The notes: generated from the letters alone by a model not told the origin. Shown: positions 44,914 to 53,396, counted from the stretch's first letter. The stretch: DNA of 64,000 bases from Geodermatophilus sabuli (GCF_010686765.1 NZ_JAAGWF010000009.1:1-64000), one strand, 5' to 3'. Numbers and translations: made by a program.

Positions 44914-47532
44914 GTGCCGAGGATGAAGACTGCGCTGCCGCGGCTGCCCGAGCGGTACGTGCGCCGCCCGCGGTTGGTGGTCGCGATGGAGGCGGCGGCT
45001 CCTGGGCACGTCACCCTGGTGTGCGCGCCGGCCGGGTACGGCAAGACGCTGCTGCTGGCCGAGTGGGCGTCCCGGCACCCGGACTCGACCGCCTGGATGT
45101 CACTGGACGCGGACGACAACGACGACCGCCGCTTCTGGTCGGCGGTGCTGACGGCTCTCGCCTCGTGTCCGGCAGTCCCGCAGGACAGTGCCGTCCACCG
45201 GCTGGCCGTGCCCGCCCGGCCGAGCGGGGACACTCCGTTCCTGGCCGCGGTGGTCGACGCGGTCGACCTGCTGCCGGGTCCTGTGCACCTCGTGCTGGAC
45301 GACGTGCACGAGCTGACCGCGGCCGACCCGCTGCGCGGGCTCGCCGGCCTCGTTCGTGACCGACCTCCGGGGTTGCACCTCGTGCTGGGTAGCCGGAGCG
45401 ACCCACCGCTCGCGCTGGGCCGGATGCGGTTGAGCGGCGAGGTCCACGAGATCCGGGCCGGAGCACTCCGGTTCTCGGTACCCGAAGCGGCGGAGATGCT
45501 GGCCGGGATCGACGTCGTGCTGCGTCCCGACCAGCTGCGTCTGCTCGTCGAGCAGACGGAGGGCTGGGCGGCCGGGCTGCGGCTGGCGGCGCTGTCCCTG
45601 CGCGAGGCTGACGACCCCGACGGATTCCTCGCCGACTTCGCCGGCAACAGCCGCGCCATCTCCGACTACCTCGTCGACGAGATCCTCGCCCGACTCCCGT
45701 TGGAGCGGTTGGACCTGCTGCGGGCGGTGAGCGTCTGCGACCCGCTGTCCGCGTCGCTCGCGGCGGCCCTGTCCGGCCGCCCGGACGCGGGCGAGGTCCT
45801 CGACTCCCTGGAACACGACACCTCCCTCGTCCTCAGTTCCGGGCAGGGCCGGACCTGGTACCGGATGCACCCGCTGCTGCGGTCCCACCTGCTGGCCGAC
45901 CTCCGGCGACGGCGACCCGACGTGGTGCTGGACCTCCACCGTCGGGCCGCCGACTGGTACGACGCGCAGGGTCAGCCCGTCCCGGCGCTGGCGCAGGCGC
46001 GCCAGGCCAGGGATCACCACCGGGTCGACCTGCTCCTGCGTGAGAACTCCGTGTCGCTGATCGCCGACGGGGCGCACCGCGCCGTGCGCGAGGCCATGGA
46101 CGGGCTCGGGGGCAGGTACGTGGACCAGGACCCCTGGCTGTCCCTCGTCGCGGCGCTGGTGGACGTGGAGACCGGGGCATTGGCGGCGGCCGATGTCCAC
46201 CTCGATCGTGCCGACGACGTCTGGCCCGCCGAGCCGACGGCAGACCTCACGGCCCTGCGCGTTCTGGTGCACGCGCGTCGAGTCAGCCTGGCCGGCGACC
46301 CGCGCGCGATGGTGCAGGTGACGGAGGACCTCGATGCGACGTTCGACGGCCAGCCTGAGCTCGCCGTCATCGGAGAGCTGGACCGGGCCCTGGCCCTGCT
46401 CACGGTCGATCGTCGGAGGGAGGCACAGGCCGTCGCCGAGGCCGCGACCCAGCGGGCGCGCCTGGGGGGCCAGGCCTACCTCGTCGCGCGGGGACTGACC
46501 GTGCTGGCGGCGGCTGAGTCCGCCCGTGGGGACTACCGGCGGATGGTCACCCTCGCCGAGGAGGCCGACGGACTCGTGCCCGGCACCGACTGGCTGGCCA
46601 CGGCCGGGGCGGTGCTGTCCTCGATCCTGCGCGCCTACGGGGCGCTGCTGAGGGCCGAGCCCGCCGTCTGCCTGGATCTGCTCGACCCGGCGCTCGCCTT
46701 CGGAGAGTTGCAGGACGAGCCCCTGAGCGCGGTCGACCCGACGACGCGTGGGCTGCGGGGAGCCGCGCTGGTGGACCTCGGACGCGTCGTCGAGGGCCTC
46801 GACGAACTACGGCGCGCGCGCACGCAGACGGCGGACCAGCCCAGGATGGCGGCGACCAGCGCGCTCCTCGCGTTGCTGGAGTACCCGGCGGCGGCGCTCG
46901 CCGGCCGCCCCGAGGCCGCCCGTACCGCCCTGGACTGGGCCGAGCACAGCCTGGGCGACGCGGGGGACGTGGTCCTGCTGCGGGCGCGACGGCTGACCGC
47001 GATGGGCAGGCACGGGGCCGCCGCCGAGGCCCTGCGACCCCTCATCGACGGGACGACGCCTGTCCTCCAGCCGTGGGTGGTGGTCGAGGCTCACGTGCTC
47101 GACTGTCACCTCGCGCTGCTGGCGGAGCGCCGGGAGCACGCCCGCGCCTCGCTGCACCGCGCGCTGGCGTCGAGCGATGACATGGACGTGCTGCGGCCCC
47201 TGGCCTTCGGCCCGGCCGAGGTCGCCGACCTCCTCACCAGCCTGCTGGGCAGCTTCGACGCCCGCGAACCCGTCGCGCGCCGAGCGCTGCACGCCCGGTT
47301 CACCCTCGGCGCCGACGACCGGCGGACAGGGCTGACCGGGCGGGAGCGGGCGGTCCTCGACCTGCTGCCCTCACAGCGCTCGTTCGGCGAGATCGCCACC
47401 GAACTGACCGTCTCGCACAGCACCGTGAAGACACACGTCCGGGCCATCTACGGCAAGCTCGGCGCCACCTCCCGGCGGGATGCCGTCGACCGGGCGCGCA
47501 ACCGCGGCCTCTTCTCCTCCGGGACGTCGTGA
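44914..47532 (+). CDS. Large LuxR-family ATP-binding regulator (MalT/LAL type)
   Basis: An 872-residue STAND-type regulator. An NTPase domain comes first, with Walker A APAGYGKT at about residues 38-45 and a Walker B-like LVLDDVHEL. A winged-helix region and a long TPR-like helical array (about 330-790) follow. The C-terminal LuxR HTH has LTGRERAVLDLL and FGEIATELTVSHSTVKTHVRAIYGKL. MalT-type proteins bind a ligand and ATP, oligomerise and switch on nearby operons. Candidate targets are the arc genes or the divergent 67-aa gene; this is inference. GTG at 44914 has GAGG nine bases upstream; ATG at 44923 has GAGG too close to it. Confidence 0.85.
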   Translation: MPRMKTALPRLPERYVRRPRLVVAMEAAAPGHVTLVCAPAGYGKTLLLAEWASRHPDSTAWMSLDADDNDDRRFWSAVLTALASCPAVPQDSAVHRLAVPARPSGDTPFLAAVVDAVDLLPGPVHLVLDDVHELTAADPLRGLAGLVRDRPPGLHLVLGSRSDPPLALGRMRLSGEVHEIRAGALRFSVPEAAEMLAGIDVVLRPDQLRLLVEQTEGWAAGLRLAALSLREADDPDGFLADFAGNSRAISDYLVDEILARLPLERLDLLRAVSVCDPLSASLAAALSGRPDAGEVLDSLEHDTSLVLSSGQGRTWYRMHPLLRSHLLADLRRRRPDVVLDLHRRAADWYDAQGQPVPALAQARQARDHHRVDLLLRENSVSLIADGAHRAVREAMDGLGGRYVDQDPWLSLVAALVDVETGALAAADVHLDRADDVWPAEPTADLTALRVLVHARRVSLAGDPRAMVQVTEDLDATFDGQPELAVIGELDRALALLTVDRRREAQAVAEAATQRARLGGQAYLVARGLTVLAAAESARGDYRRMVTLAEEADGLVPGTDWLATAGAVLSSILRAYGALLRAEPAVCLDLLDPALAFGELQDEPLSAVDPTTRGLRGAALVDLGRVVEGLDELRRARTQTADQPRMAATSALLALLEYPAAALAGRPEAARTALDWAEHSLGDAGDVVLLRARRLTAMGRHGAAAEALRPLIDGTTPVLQPWVVVEAHVLDCHLALLAERREHARASLHRALASSDDMDVLRPLAFGPAEVADLLTSLLGSFDAREPVARRALHARFTLGADDRRTGLTGRERAVLDLLPSQRSFGEIATELTVSHSTVKTHVRAIYGKLGATSRRDAVDRARNRGLFSSGTS

Positions 47533-47619
47533 CGGCGGGTCGGCCTCCGCTCGCCCTGGCGCTGGCTCGTCCGCGCTCCTGTGCCCGGGCAGCCTTCCGC
47601 CGTCCCCGGCTCCCCGTGT

Positions 47620-47648
47620 CGCAGCGGCGTCCCCCACGCCGTGCTGCG
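47620..47648. terminator. Possible hairpin between LuxR and fadE25 genes
   Basis: CGCAGCGGCG (47620-47629) can pair with CGCC and GCTGCG (47637-47648) with a two-base bulge. It lies between two convergent genes. The stem is moderate and has no T tract. Confidence 0.35.
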
Positions 47649-47710
47649 CGGTTCCGTCAGGTGCCGGGCCCACCGCATCGGGTGGTCGCTCCAGGACCGG
47701 AGCCGGCGTC

Positions 47711-48868
47711 CTACTTCAGGAGACTCCGTGCGATCACCATGCGCTGGATCTGGTTGGTGCCCTCGTAGATCTGGGTGATCTTGGCGTCCCGCATCATCCG
47801 CTCGACCGGGAAGTCCTGGGTGTAGCCGGCGCCACCGAAGAGCTGGACGGCGTCGGTGGTCACCTTCATGGCGACGTCGGAGGCGAAGGCCTTGGCGGCG
47901 GCGCACAGCCGGCCGAGGTCGGGGCCGCCGTCCACCCCGCGGGCGGCGGCGACGTAGACCAGGTGCCGGGCGGCCTCGATCTGCATCGCCATGTCGGCGA
48001 GCATGAACTGCACGCCCTGGAAGTCGCTGACCGCCCGGCCGAACTGGCGGCGGTCGCGGGTGTACTCCACGGCCGCGTCCAGGGCGCCCTGGGCGATGCC
48101 GACGGCCTGCGCCCCGATGGTCGGCCGGGTGAAGTCGAGGGTCTTCAGCGCGGTCTTGAAGCCGGTGCCGGGCTCGCCGATGACCCGGTCGGCCGGGATG
48201 GTGCAGTCGGTCAGGTAGAGCTCGCAGGTCGGCGAGCCCTTGATGCCCATCTTCCGTTCCTTGGGGCCGACGGCGAAGCCCGGGTCGTCGGCGTGGACGA
48301 CGAAGGCGGAGATCCCGTTGGCGCCCTTCTCCGGATCGGTGACCGCCATGACCGTGTACCAGGAGGAGACCCCCGAGTTGGTGATCCAGGCCTTGGTGCC
48401 GTTGAGCACCCACGTGTCGCCGTCCTGCCGGGCCCGGGTCCGCATGGCCGCGGCGTCGGAGCCGGCCTCGCGCTCGGACAGGCCGTAGCTGATCATCGCC
48501 TCGCCCGCGGCGATCGAGGGCAGCACCCGCTGCTTGAGGTCCTCGGACGCCGACAGGATGATCGGCATCGAGCCCAGCTTGTTGACCGCCGGGATGAGCG
48601 AGGCGCTGGCGTCGACGCGGGCGACCTCCTCGATGACGATGCAGGTCGCGATCGGGTCGGCGCCCTCGCCGCCGTAGGCCTCCGGGATGTGCGTGGCGTG
48701 GAAACCGGCTGTGGTCAGGGCCTTCTGCGCCTCCACCGGATAGCGGGACTCGGCGTCGACCTCGGCCGCGTACGGGGCGATCTCGCGCTCTGCGATCTCC
48801 CGGACGGCGGCCCGGATCTCGTCGTGCTCCTCGGTCAGCGCGTACAGTCCGCCAGCGTTGTTACCCAC
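47711..48868 (-). CDS. fadE25: Acyl-CoA dehydrogenase (FadE25-like)
   Basis: Flavoprotein that introduces the alpha-beta double bond into acyl-CoA. The 385-residue protein has the usual three domains. EHDEIRAAVREIAEREIAP starts the helical N-domain, YGLSEREAGSDAAAMRT and GTKAWITNS are the FAD and substrate contacts in the beta domain, and RRQFGRAVSDFQGVQFMLADM and LFGGAGYTQDFPVERMMRDAK lead to the catalytic Glu in QIYEGTNQIQR. It matches mycobacterial Rv3274c in place (next to purE/purK) and length. GTG at 48868 has TAGGAT six bases upstream, so the message is probably leaderless. Confidence 0.92.
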   Translation of the reverse strand: MGNNAGGLYALTEEHDEIRAAVREIAEREIAPYAAEVDAESRYPVEAQKALTTAGFHATHIPEAYGGEGADPIATCIVIEEVARVDASASLIPAVNKLGSMPIILSASEDLKQRVLPSIAAGEAMISYGLSEREAGSDAAAMRTRARQDGDTWVLNGTKAWITNSGVSSWYTVMAVTDPEKGANGISAFVVHADDPGFAVGPKERKMGIKGSPTCELYLTDCTIPADRVIGEPGTGFKTALKTLDFTRPTIGAQAVGIAQGALDAAVEYTRDRRQFGRAVSDFQGVQFMLADMAMQIEAARHLVYVAAARGVDGGPDLGRLCAAAKAFASDVAMKVTTDAVQLFGGAGYTQDFPVERMMRDAKITQIYEGTNQIQRMVIARSLLK

Positions 48869-48874
48869 GGGTAG

Positions 48875-48880
48875 ATCCTA
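48875..48880 (-). promoter_or_regulatory. -10 element of leaderless fadE25 promoter
   Basis: TAGGAT on the minus strand matches TANNNT and ends six bases before the GTG start. AGGAT could also act as a weak ribosome site, so both readings are possible. Confidence 0.45.
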
Positions 48881-48937
48881 GATCCGCCGATGCCCAGGAC
48901 GAAGCCATCCACGCCCACGACGCCGCCCCGTCTGGGC

Positions 48938-49948
48938 TCAGCCGGTCGCACCGCCGACCGGGTCGGACGGTGGCGTGACCGTGGTCGCGCGGGACCGGAA
49001 GTCGCCGCGGCCGGTGTCGCCCTTCCAGTCGTCGAAGGACTCGCCGGTCAGCTCCTCGAGCAGGGCGATGTCCGCGAGCAGGGGCTCGAGCACCTCCCGG
49101 CGCACCTCGACCGGCATGGGCGGACGCGGCGTCCGGCCGGCGTGCAGCGCGGCGACGAGCGGCCGGCTGGCCTGCCGCCACGCCTGCGGCGGGGCGAACG
49201 AGCCGAGCACCGCGCCGGCTCGCACCAGGCGGGACAGCGCCCGGTACCGGGTCGTGTCCGCGACGTGCGGCTTGACGTTCTCGGGCGGCACGGCGTGGGC
49301 GCGCCCCGGCTCGACACCCAGGAACGCGCTGACCCGGTCCAGGGTCTCGGCCGGGGTGTCCACCACCTGCCGGTAGCGGAGCAGGAGGACCTGCTCCCGG
49401 GGCACGCAGCGGAGGAGGTCACGCACCTGCTCGCCGTAGCGGCCCAGCCGGCGGTAGTGCCAGAACGGCGCCCAGCCCTCGGCGACGCGGCGGTCCTCCA
49501 GACCGACCGCCGTGCCGAAGTCCGCCTCCGGCTCGAGCCCGTCGGCCCGGAGGTGGACCCAGTTGGACCACGCCCGGTCCACCGGGTCCCGGACGACGGC
49601 GACCACCTTGATCGCCGGGACGTCCGCGGCCAGCCGAGCCTGCGCAGCACGGTCGTACAGGTAGAAGGGCGTGCTCTCCCCGCGTACCGCGCCGGCGGGG
49701 GCCCCCGCGAACAGCGCCAGGTAGTCCTCGCGCCGCCAGATCCACTCCCGCGCACTGTGCGCGTCACCCGGGCCGCGCTGACCGCTGCGCGGTGGCGGGC
49801 GACCGTCGGTCAGGTAGTACTTCGGCTCCTTGACCGGCGACAGGTACAGGCCGGGATGGGTGGCGAGGGCGGCGTGCAGTGCCGTGGTCCCGGCCTTCGG
49901 TGCGCCGGCGATCACGAACTGCGGGAGCCGATCGGCGGGGCTGGTCAC
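48938..49948 (-). CDS. PAPS-dependent sulfotransferase family protein
   Basis: A 336-residue sulfotransferase that moves a sulfuryl group from PAPS to a hydroxyl. The 5'-phosphosulfate loop is APKAGTTALHAAL near the start, and the 3'-phosphate motif is VVRDPVDRAWSNWVHLR near residue 130. The family acts on carbohydrates, lipids or natural products, and the acceptor here is unknown. GTG at 49948 has AGGAGGA about 8 nt upstream. It is divergent, with a 77-nt gap, from a beta-propeller hydrolase-like gene, which suggests a glycan-related role for both. Confidence 0.87.
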   Translation of the reverse strand: MTSPADRLPQFVIAGAPKAGTTALHAALATHPGLYLSPVKEPKYYLTDGRPPPRSGQRGPGDAHSAREWIWRREDYLALFAGAPAGAVRGESTPFYLYDRAAQARLAADVPAIKVVAVVRDPVDRAWSNWVHLRADGLEPEADFGTAVGLEDRRVAEGWAPFWHYRRLGRYGEQVRDLLRCVPREQVLLLRYRQVVDTPAETLDRVSAFLGVEPGRAHAVPPENVKPHVADTTRYRALSRLVRAGAVLGSFAPPQAWRQASRPLVAALHAGRTPRPPMPVEVRREVLEPLLADIALLEELTGESFDDWKGDTGRGDFRSRATTVTPPSDPVGGATG

Positions 49949-50025
49949 GTGGGTGTCCTCCTGGAGTCCTCGGACGGCTGTGCACACTGGGCGGTGTCCC
50001 CCTGGTCCGATCCCGGAGCCGCCCC

Positions 50026-50940
50026 GTGCCCACGACTGCTGCGCTGCCCGTCCCTGACGCCAACCGGTTCTGGGCCGACGCCGAGACCGTCGTGGCACCG
50101 GAGGACCCGCGGTGGGGTGCCTGGGCCGGCGGCCCGTCGGTCCAGCTGGTGGACGGGACGTGGTGGCTGGCCTACCGGCTCCGGCGGCCGGTCGGCGAGG
50201 GCCGCGGGTACGCCAACGTGGTGGCCCGGTCGGCCGACGGGGTCCGGTTCACCGAGGTGCTCCGGCTGGGCAAGGACGACTTCGCTGCCGAGTCCCTGGA
50301 GCGCCCCGCCCTGGTGTACACGCCCGAGGGCCGCTGGCGGCTCTACGTCAGCTGCGCGACCCCCGGCACCAAGCACTGGCGGGTCGACCTGGTGGAGGCC
50401 GGCACGGTCGAGGGCCTCGGGGCGGCGACGCCGCGCACGGTGCTGCCCGGCAGCACCACCGCGGCGGTCAAGGACCCGGTGGTGCGGCACGACGGGGACC
50501 AGTGGCACCTCTGGGCCTCGGTGCACCCCCTCGACGACCCGGCCGCGACCGACCGGATGACCACCGAGCACGCGACCAGCGCCGACGGCGGCGAGTGGAC
50601 CTGGCGGGGCACCGCCCTCGCCGGGAGTCCCGGCAGCTGGGACGCCCGAGGGGTGCGCTTCGCCACCGTGGTGCTGGCCGGCCCGCGCACCTGGGCGCTC
50701 TACGACGGCCGGGCCACGGCGGGCGAGAACTGGGAGGAGCGCACGGGGCTGGCCGTCTCCGACGGGAACGGCGGGTTCCGGGCCGCCGGGAACGGGCCGT
50801 TGCTGCAGAGCCCGCACCTGCCCGGTGGACTGCGCTACGCCGACGTGGTGGCCCTGCCCGACGGCGGTGCCCGCTGGTTCTACGAGGCGACCCGCGCCGA
50901 CGGGGCGCACGAGCTGCGCACGGTGCTGCTGCCGTCCTGA
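50026..50940 (+). CDS. Glycoside-hydrolase-like five-bladed beta-propeller protein
   Basis: A 304-residue soluble protein with the repeating W- and Asp-rich pattern of the GH43/GH32/GH130-like propeller superfamily: GGPSVQLVDGTWWLAYR, a SLERPALVYTPEGRWRLYVS blade, AAVKDPVVRHDGDQWHLWAS and RGVRFATVVL. Acidic residues fall at the places used for catalysis in this superfamily, but I cannot tell hydrolase from phosphorylase. No signal peptide is seen, so it would be cytoplasmic. GTG at 50026 has GGAG about 8 nt upstream. It shares its promoter region with the sulfotransferase. Confidence 0.65.
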   Translation: MPTTAALPVPDANRFWADAETVVAPEDPRWGAWAGGPSVQLVDGTWWLAYRLRRPVGEGRGYANVVARSADGVRFTEVLRLGKDDFAAESLERPALVYTPEGRWRLYVSCATPGTKHWRVDLVEAGTVEGLGAATPRTVLPGSTTAAVKDPVVRHDGDQWHLWASVHPLDDPAATDRMTTEHATSADGGEWTWRGTALAGSPGSWDARGVRFATVVLAGPRTWALYDGRATAGENWEERTGLAVSDGNGGFRAAGNGPLLQSPHLPGGLRYADVVALPDGGARWFYEATRADGAHELRTVLLPS

Positions 50941-51134
50941 CACCGCCACGGCCGCGCCCTCCTGGTGCTCGGGACCCGGCCGACGGATCCGTGCTCGCGG
51001 ACGCCGGTCGACGCCCGCCGGGTCGCCACCCCGGGGCTCCCGCGCGCGGCGGAGGGGTCCCCACCCGGCGATCCGGGGCCCGTCGCGGCGGCCACGACCG
51101 GCCCGCAGCCTGACACGACCCCTCATACCCGTCA

Positions 51135-51148
51135 ATCCCGATCGGGAT
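51135..51148. promoter_or_regulatory. Perfect 14-bp palindrome, putative operator
   Basis: ATCCCGATCGGGAT is its own reverse complement. It ends two bases before a -10-like TAGACA and lies 15 bases before the start of the leader peptide gene, i.e. between where -35 and -10 would be. A dimeric regulator bound here would block or direct RNA polymerase. Which regulator is unknown; a cysteine- or sulfur-responsive one is inferred from the genes downstream. Confidence 0.6.
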
Positions 51149-51150
51149 GG

Positions 51151-51156
51151 TAGACA
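51151..51156 (+). promoter_or_regulatory. -10-like element of the leader peptide gene
   Basis: TAGACA, followed by T, ends seven bases before the GTG of the leader peptide. If used, the peptide gene would be leaderless, as is common for such actinobacterial leaders. Confidence 0.45.
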
Positions 51157-51163
51157 TTCCGTC

Positions 51164-51271
51164 GTGTCCGCCGCCGCGACCGTCCGGTCGTCCGCCCCCG
51201 GAGCCGCCCCGCGGCTGGTCCGGCGCGTGCACATCGACCTCGGCCGGGTGTGGTCGGCGGCCTGTCGCTGA
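51164..51271 (+). CDS. Cys-ending putative leader peptide
   Basis: A 35-residue frame whose last part RRVHIDLGRVWSAACR closely fits the actinobacterial 'putative leader peptide' pattern (R-x-H-x-D-L-x-R, then SA-x-CR at the end) seen before sulfur and cysteine genes. Such peptides let the ribosome sense cysteinyl-tRNA: stalling at the final Cys changes expression downstream. Here the next gene, 107 nt on, is cysteine dioxygenase, which fits. No ribosome site is seen; a -10-like hexamer seven bases upstream suggests a leaderless start. The 107-nt region to the next gene is GC-rich and can form several weak hairpins, but no classic terminator is evident. Confidence 0.75.
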   Translation: MSAAATVRSSAPGAAPRLVRRVHIDLGRVWSAACR

Positions 51272-51378
51272 CGCCGTCCTCCGCCCTCCCCCGTCGCCGA
51301 CCGGCACTCGCCCGGTGACACCACCCCGCGCCCCGGCCGACTCCGGCCCGGTGGGCGCCCCGTGTCGAGGAACCGTTG

Positions 51379-51954
51379 ATGCTGCACGCCCCCGCCCTCC
51401 CCCCACCGTCCGCCCTGACCGCACCCGCCCACCCGTCGGCTCCCATTCCGTCGCGCACCGGCGCCGCCGGCCTGGCGGCCGCCCTGGCCGCGGCCGCCGG
51501 GCGCTGGCTGCACCTGGTCGAGTACCGGCCCACCAGCCGGTGGACCCACCTGCTGCCGGCCGCAGACGCCGCGGAGGCGCTGCACCCCGCGCTGCACGCC
51601 GACCTGCTGACCGCCCAGGTCTGGCTGCTCTCCTGGCTCCCGGGGCAGGGCACCCCGCTGCACGACCACGGCGACTCGGCTGGCGCGTTCACCGTGGTCC
51701 GCGGCACGCTCACCGAGCGGGTCGTCGCGGCCGGCCGGGCCGGCGGCACCGTGCGGCAGACGACCGTCGACCTCACCGCCGGGCGCGTCCGGCACTTCGG
51801 CCCGCACCACGTCCACCAGGTGACCAACACCGAGGCGGGAGCGGCAGTCAGCGTGCACGTCTACACGCCGGGGCTCACCCGGATGAACACCTACCGCATC
51901 GACGACGGCCGGCTCCTCCAGACCGGCACCGAGCAGGCCGGCGTCGACTGGTGA
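51379..51954 (+). CDS. Cysteine dioxygenase (CDO type I)
   Basis: Oxidises L-cysteine to cysteine sulfinate with O2 and non-haem iron. The 191-residue cupin has the metal motif PLHDHGDSAGAF (His95, His97), the conserved GxLxE second motif (RGTLTERV), the third ligand His146 in HVHQVTN, and the Ser158-His160-Tyr162 triad in SVHVYTP. As in other bacterial enzymes, Gly replaces the Cys of the mammalian Cys-Tyr crosslink. ATG at 51379 has GAGGA about 7 nt upstream. It follows a Cys-ending leader peptide and overlaps the chrA gene as GTGA. Confidence 0.9.
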   Translation: MLHAPALPPPSALTAPAHPSAPIPSRTGAAGLAAALAAAAGRWLHLVEYRPTSRWTHLLPAADAAEALHPALHADLLTAQVWLLSWLPGQGTPLHDHGDSAGAFTVVRGTLTERVVAAGRAGGTVRQTTVDLTAGRVRHFGPHHVHQVTNTEAGAAVSVHVYTPGLTRMNTYRIDDGRLLQTGTEQAGVDW

Positions 51955-53396
51955 GCTCCACACCACCGCCGGACGCCGGCCGCCGCCGGACGGAGCGGGG
52001 CGAGGCGTCCGGGGCCCGGGCCCCGGACCCGTCCTCGCACGAGCAGGCGGTGGTGCCCTTCGGCACCGCGGTGCGCGCCTGGTTCGTCATCTCGCTGCAG
52101 ACCTTCGGCGGCCCGGCCGGCCAGATCGCGGTCATGCAGCGCACGCTGGTGGACGAGAAGCGGTGGATCGGCCAGCGCCGGTTCCTGCACGCCCTCAACT
52201 ACTGCACGCTGCTCCCGGGCCCCGAGGCGCAGCAGCTGGCCACCTACGTGGGGTGGCTCCTGCACGGCACCCGCGGCGGCCTGGTCGCCGGCGGGCTGTT
52301 CGTGCTGCCCGGGGTGGTGGCGCTGCTGGTCCTGTCCGCGGTCTACGTCGCCTTCGGCACCACCACCGCGGTCACCGCGGTCTTCGCCGGCCTGGCCGCC
52401 GCGGTGCTCGCGATCGTCGTCCAGGCCGTGATCCGCGTGGCCGGGAAGGCGCTGGACAGCCGGGCCCTGGTCCTCCTCGCGGTGGCGTCCTTCGTCGCGC
52501 TGGCAGGGTTCGGTGTGCCGTTCCCGGTGGTCGTCGCCCTCGCGGGGATCGCCGGGTGGGCGCTCGGCCGATGGCGCCCGTCCGCTCTGCCCCGGGAGAA
52601 GTCCGCCGAGGGGCCCGACGCCGGCCCGCCGCCGGTCGTCTCCGACGACGACCTGCACTCCGAGGCCCCGACCACCCGCCGCACGCTGACGGTCCTGCTC
52701 GTCGGGTTGCTCGTGTGGGGTCTGCCGATCGCGGCGGTCGCGCTGCTGACCGGGGCAGGGAGCGTGTTCACCGAGCAGGGGCTGTTCTTCTCCGGTGCCG
52801 CGGTGGTGACCTTCGGCGGCGCCTACGCGGTGCTGGCCTACGTCGCCCAGCAGGCGGTGTCGGTCTACGGCTGGCTGGCGCCCGGGGAGATGGTGCGCGG
52901 ACTGGCGCTGGCCGAGACCACGCCGGGGCCGCTGATCATGGTGGTGCAGTTCGTCGCGTTCCTCGGCGCCTACCGCGACCCCGGTTCCCTCGACCCGTGG
53001 GTGGCCGCCGTCCTCGCCTCGCTGCTGGTCACCTGGGTGACCTTCGTGCCCAGCTTCCTGTTCGTCCTGCTCGGCGCCCCCTACATGGAGCGGCTGAGGG
53101 GCAACCGGTCGCTGTCGGCCGCGCTCACCGGCATCACGGCCGCCGTGGTCGGCGTCATCGCGAACCTGGGCGTCTACTTCGCCGTCCACACGCTGTTCTC
53201 CGACACCCTCGACGTCGACGGCGGACTGCTGGCGTTCGAGCTGCCGGACGTGACCACGCTGCGGCCGGTGCCCCTGGCCATCGCCGTGGTCGCCGCGGTG
53301 CTGCTGTTCCGCCTGAAGTGGTCGGTGCTGCGCACGCTCGGGGTCTGCGCCGTCCTCGGCCTGCTCGCCGGGGTGGGCGGTCTGCCCGTCGCCTGA
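51951..53396 (+). CDS. chrA: ChrA-type chromate/anion transporter
   Basis: A 481-residue CHR-family protein made of two homologous six-span halves. Half 1 has FVISLQTFGGPAGQIAVMQ and LPGPEAQQLATYVGW. Half 2 has FSGAAVVTFGGAYAVLAYV and LAETTPGPLIMVVQFVAF. The FGG and PGP signatures are present in both. Known members export chromate, a sulfate analogue. The GTG at 51951 overlaps the cysteine dioxygenase stop as GTGA, and the operon begins with a Cys-sensing leader, so the natural substrate may be a sulfur oxyanion made from cysteine; this is inference. It converges on purE, ten bases away. Confidence 0.88.
   Translation: MSSTPPPDAGRRRTERGEASGARAPDPSSHEQAVVPFGTAVRAWFVISLQTFGGPAGQIAVMQRTLVDEKRWIGQRRFLHALNYCTLLPGPEAQQLATYVGWLLHGTRGGLVAGGLFVLPGVVALLVLSAVYVAFGTTTAVTAVFAGLAAAVLAIVVQAVIRVAGKALDSRALVLLAVASFVALAGFGVPFPVVVALAGIAGWALGRWRPSALPREKSAEGPDAGPPPVVSDDDLHSEAPTTRRTLTVLLVGLLVWGLPIAAVALLTGAGSVFTEQGLFFSGAAVVTFGGAYAVLAYVAQQAVSVYGWLAPGEMVRGLALAETTPGPLIMVVQFVAFLGAYRDPGSLDPWVAAVLASLLVTWVTFVPSFLFVLLGAPYMERLRGNRSLSAALTGITAAVVGVIANLGVYFAVHTLFSDTLDVDGGLLAFELPDVTTLRPVPLAIAVVAAVLLFRLKWSVLRTLGVCAVLGLLAGVGGLPVA

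Noticed and set aside
44628..45659. Extension of the 67-aa minus-strand gene to a 411-residue frame
   Set aside because: The extra part lies antisense to the LuxR regulator and has no protein-like pattern; the GTG at 44627 has an excellent ribosome site.
51272..51378. Classic attenuator terminator between the Cys leader and cysteine dioxygenase
   Set aside because: Several GC-rich partial stems can be drawn, but no strong hairpin with a clear anti-terminator alternative could be found by eye; the control mechanism is left open.
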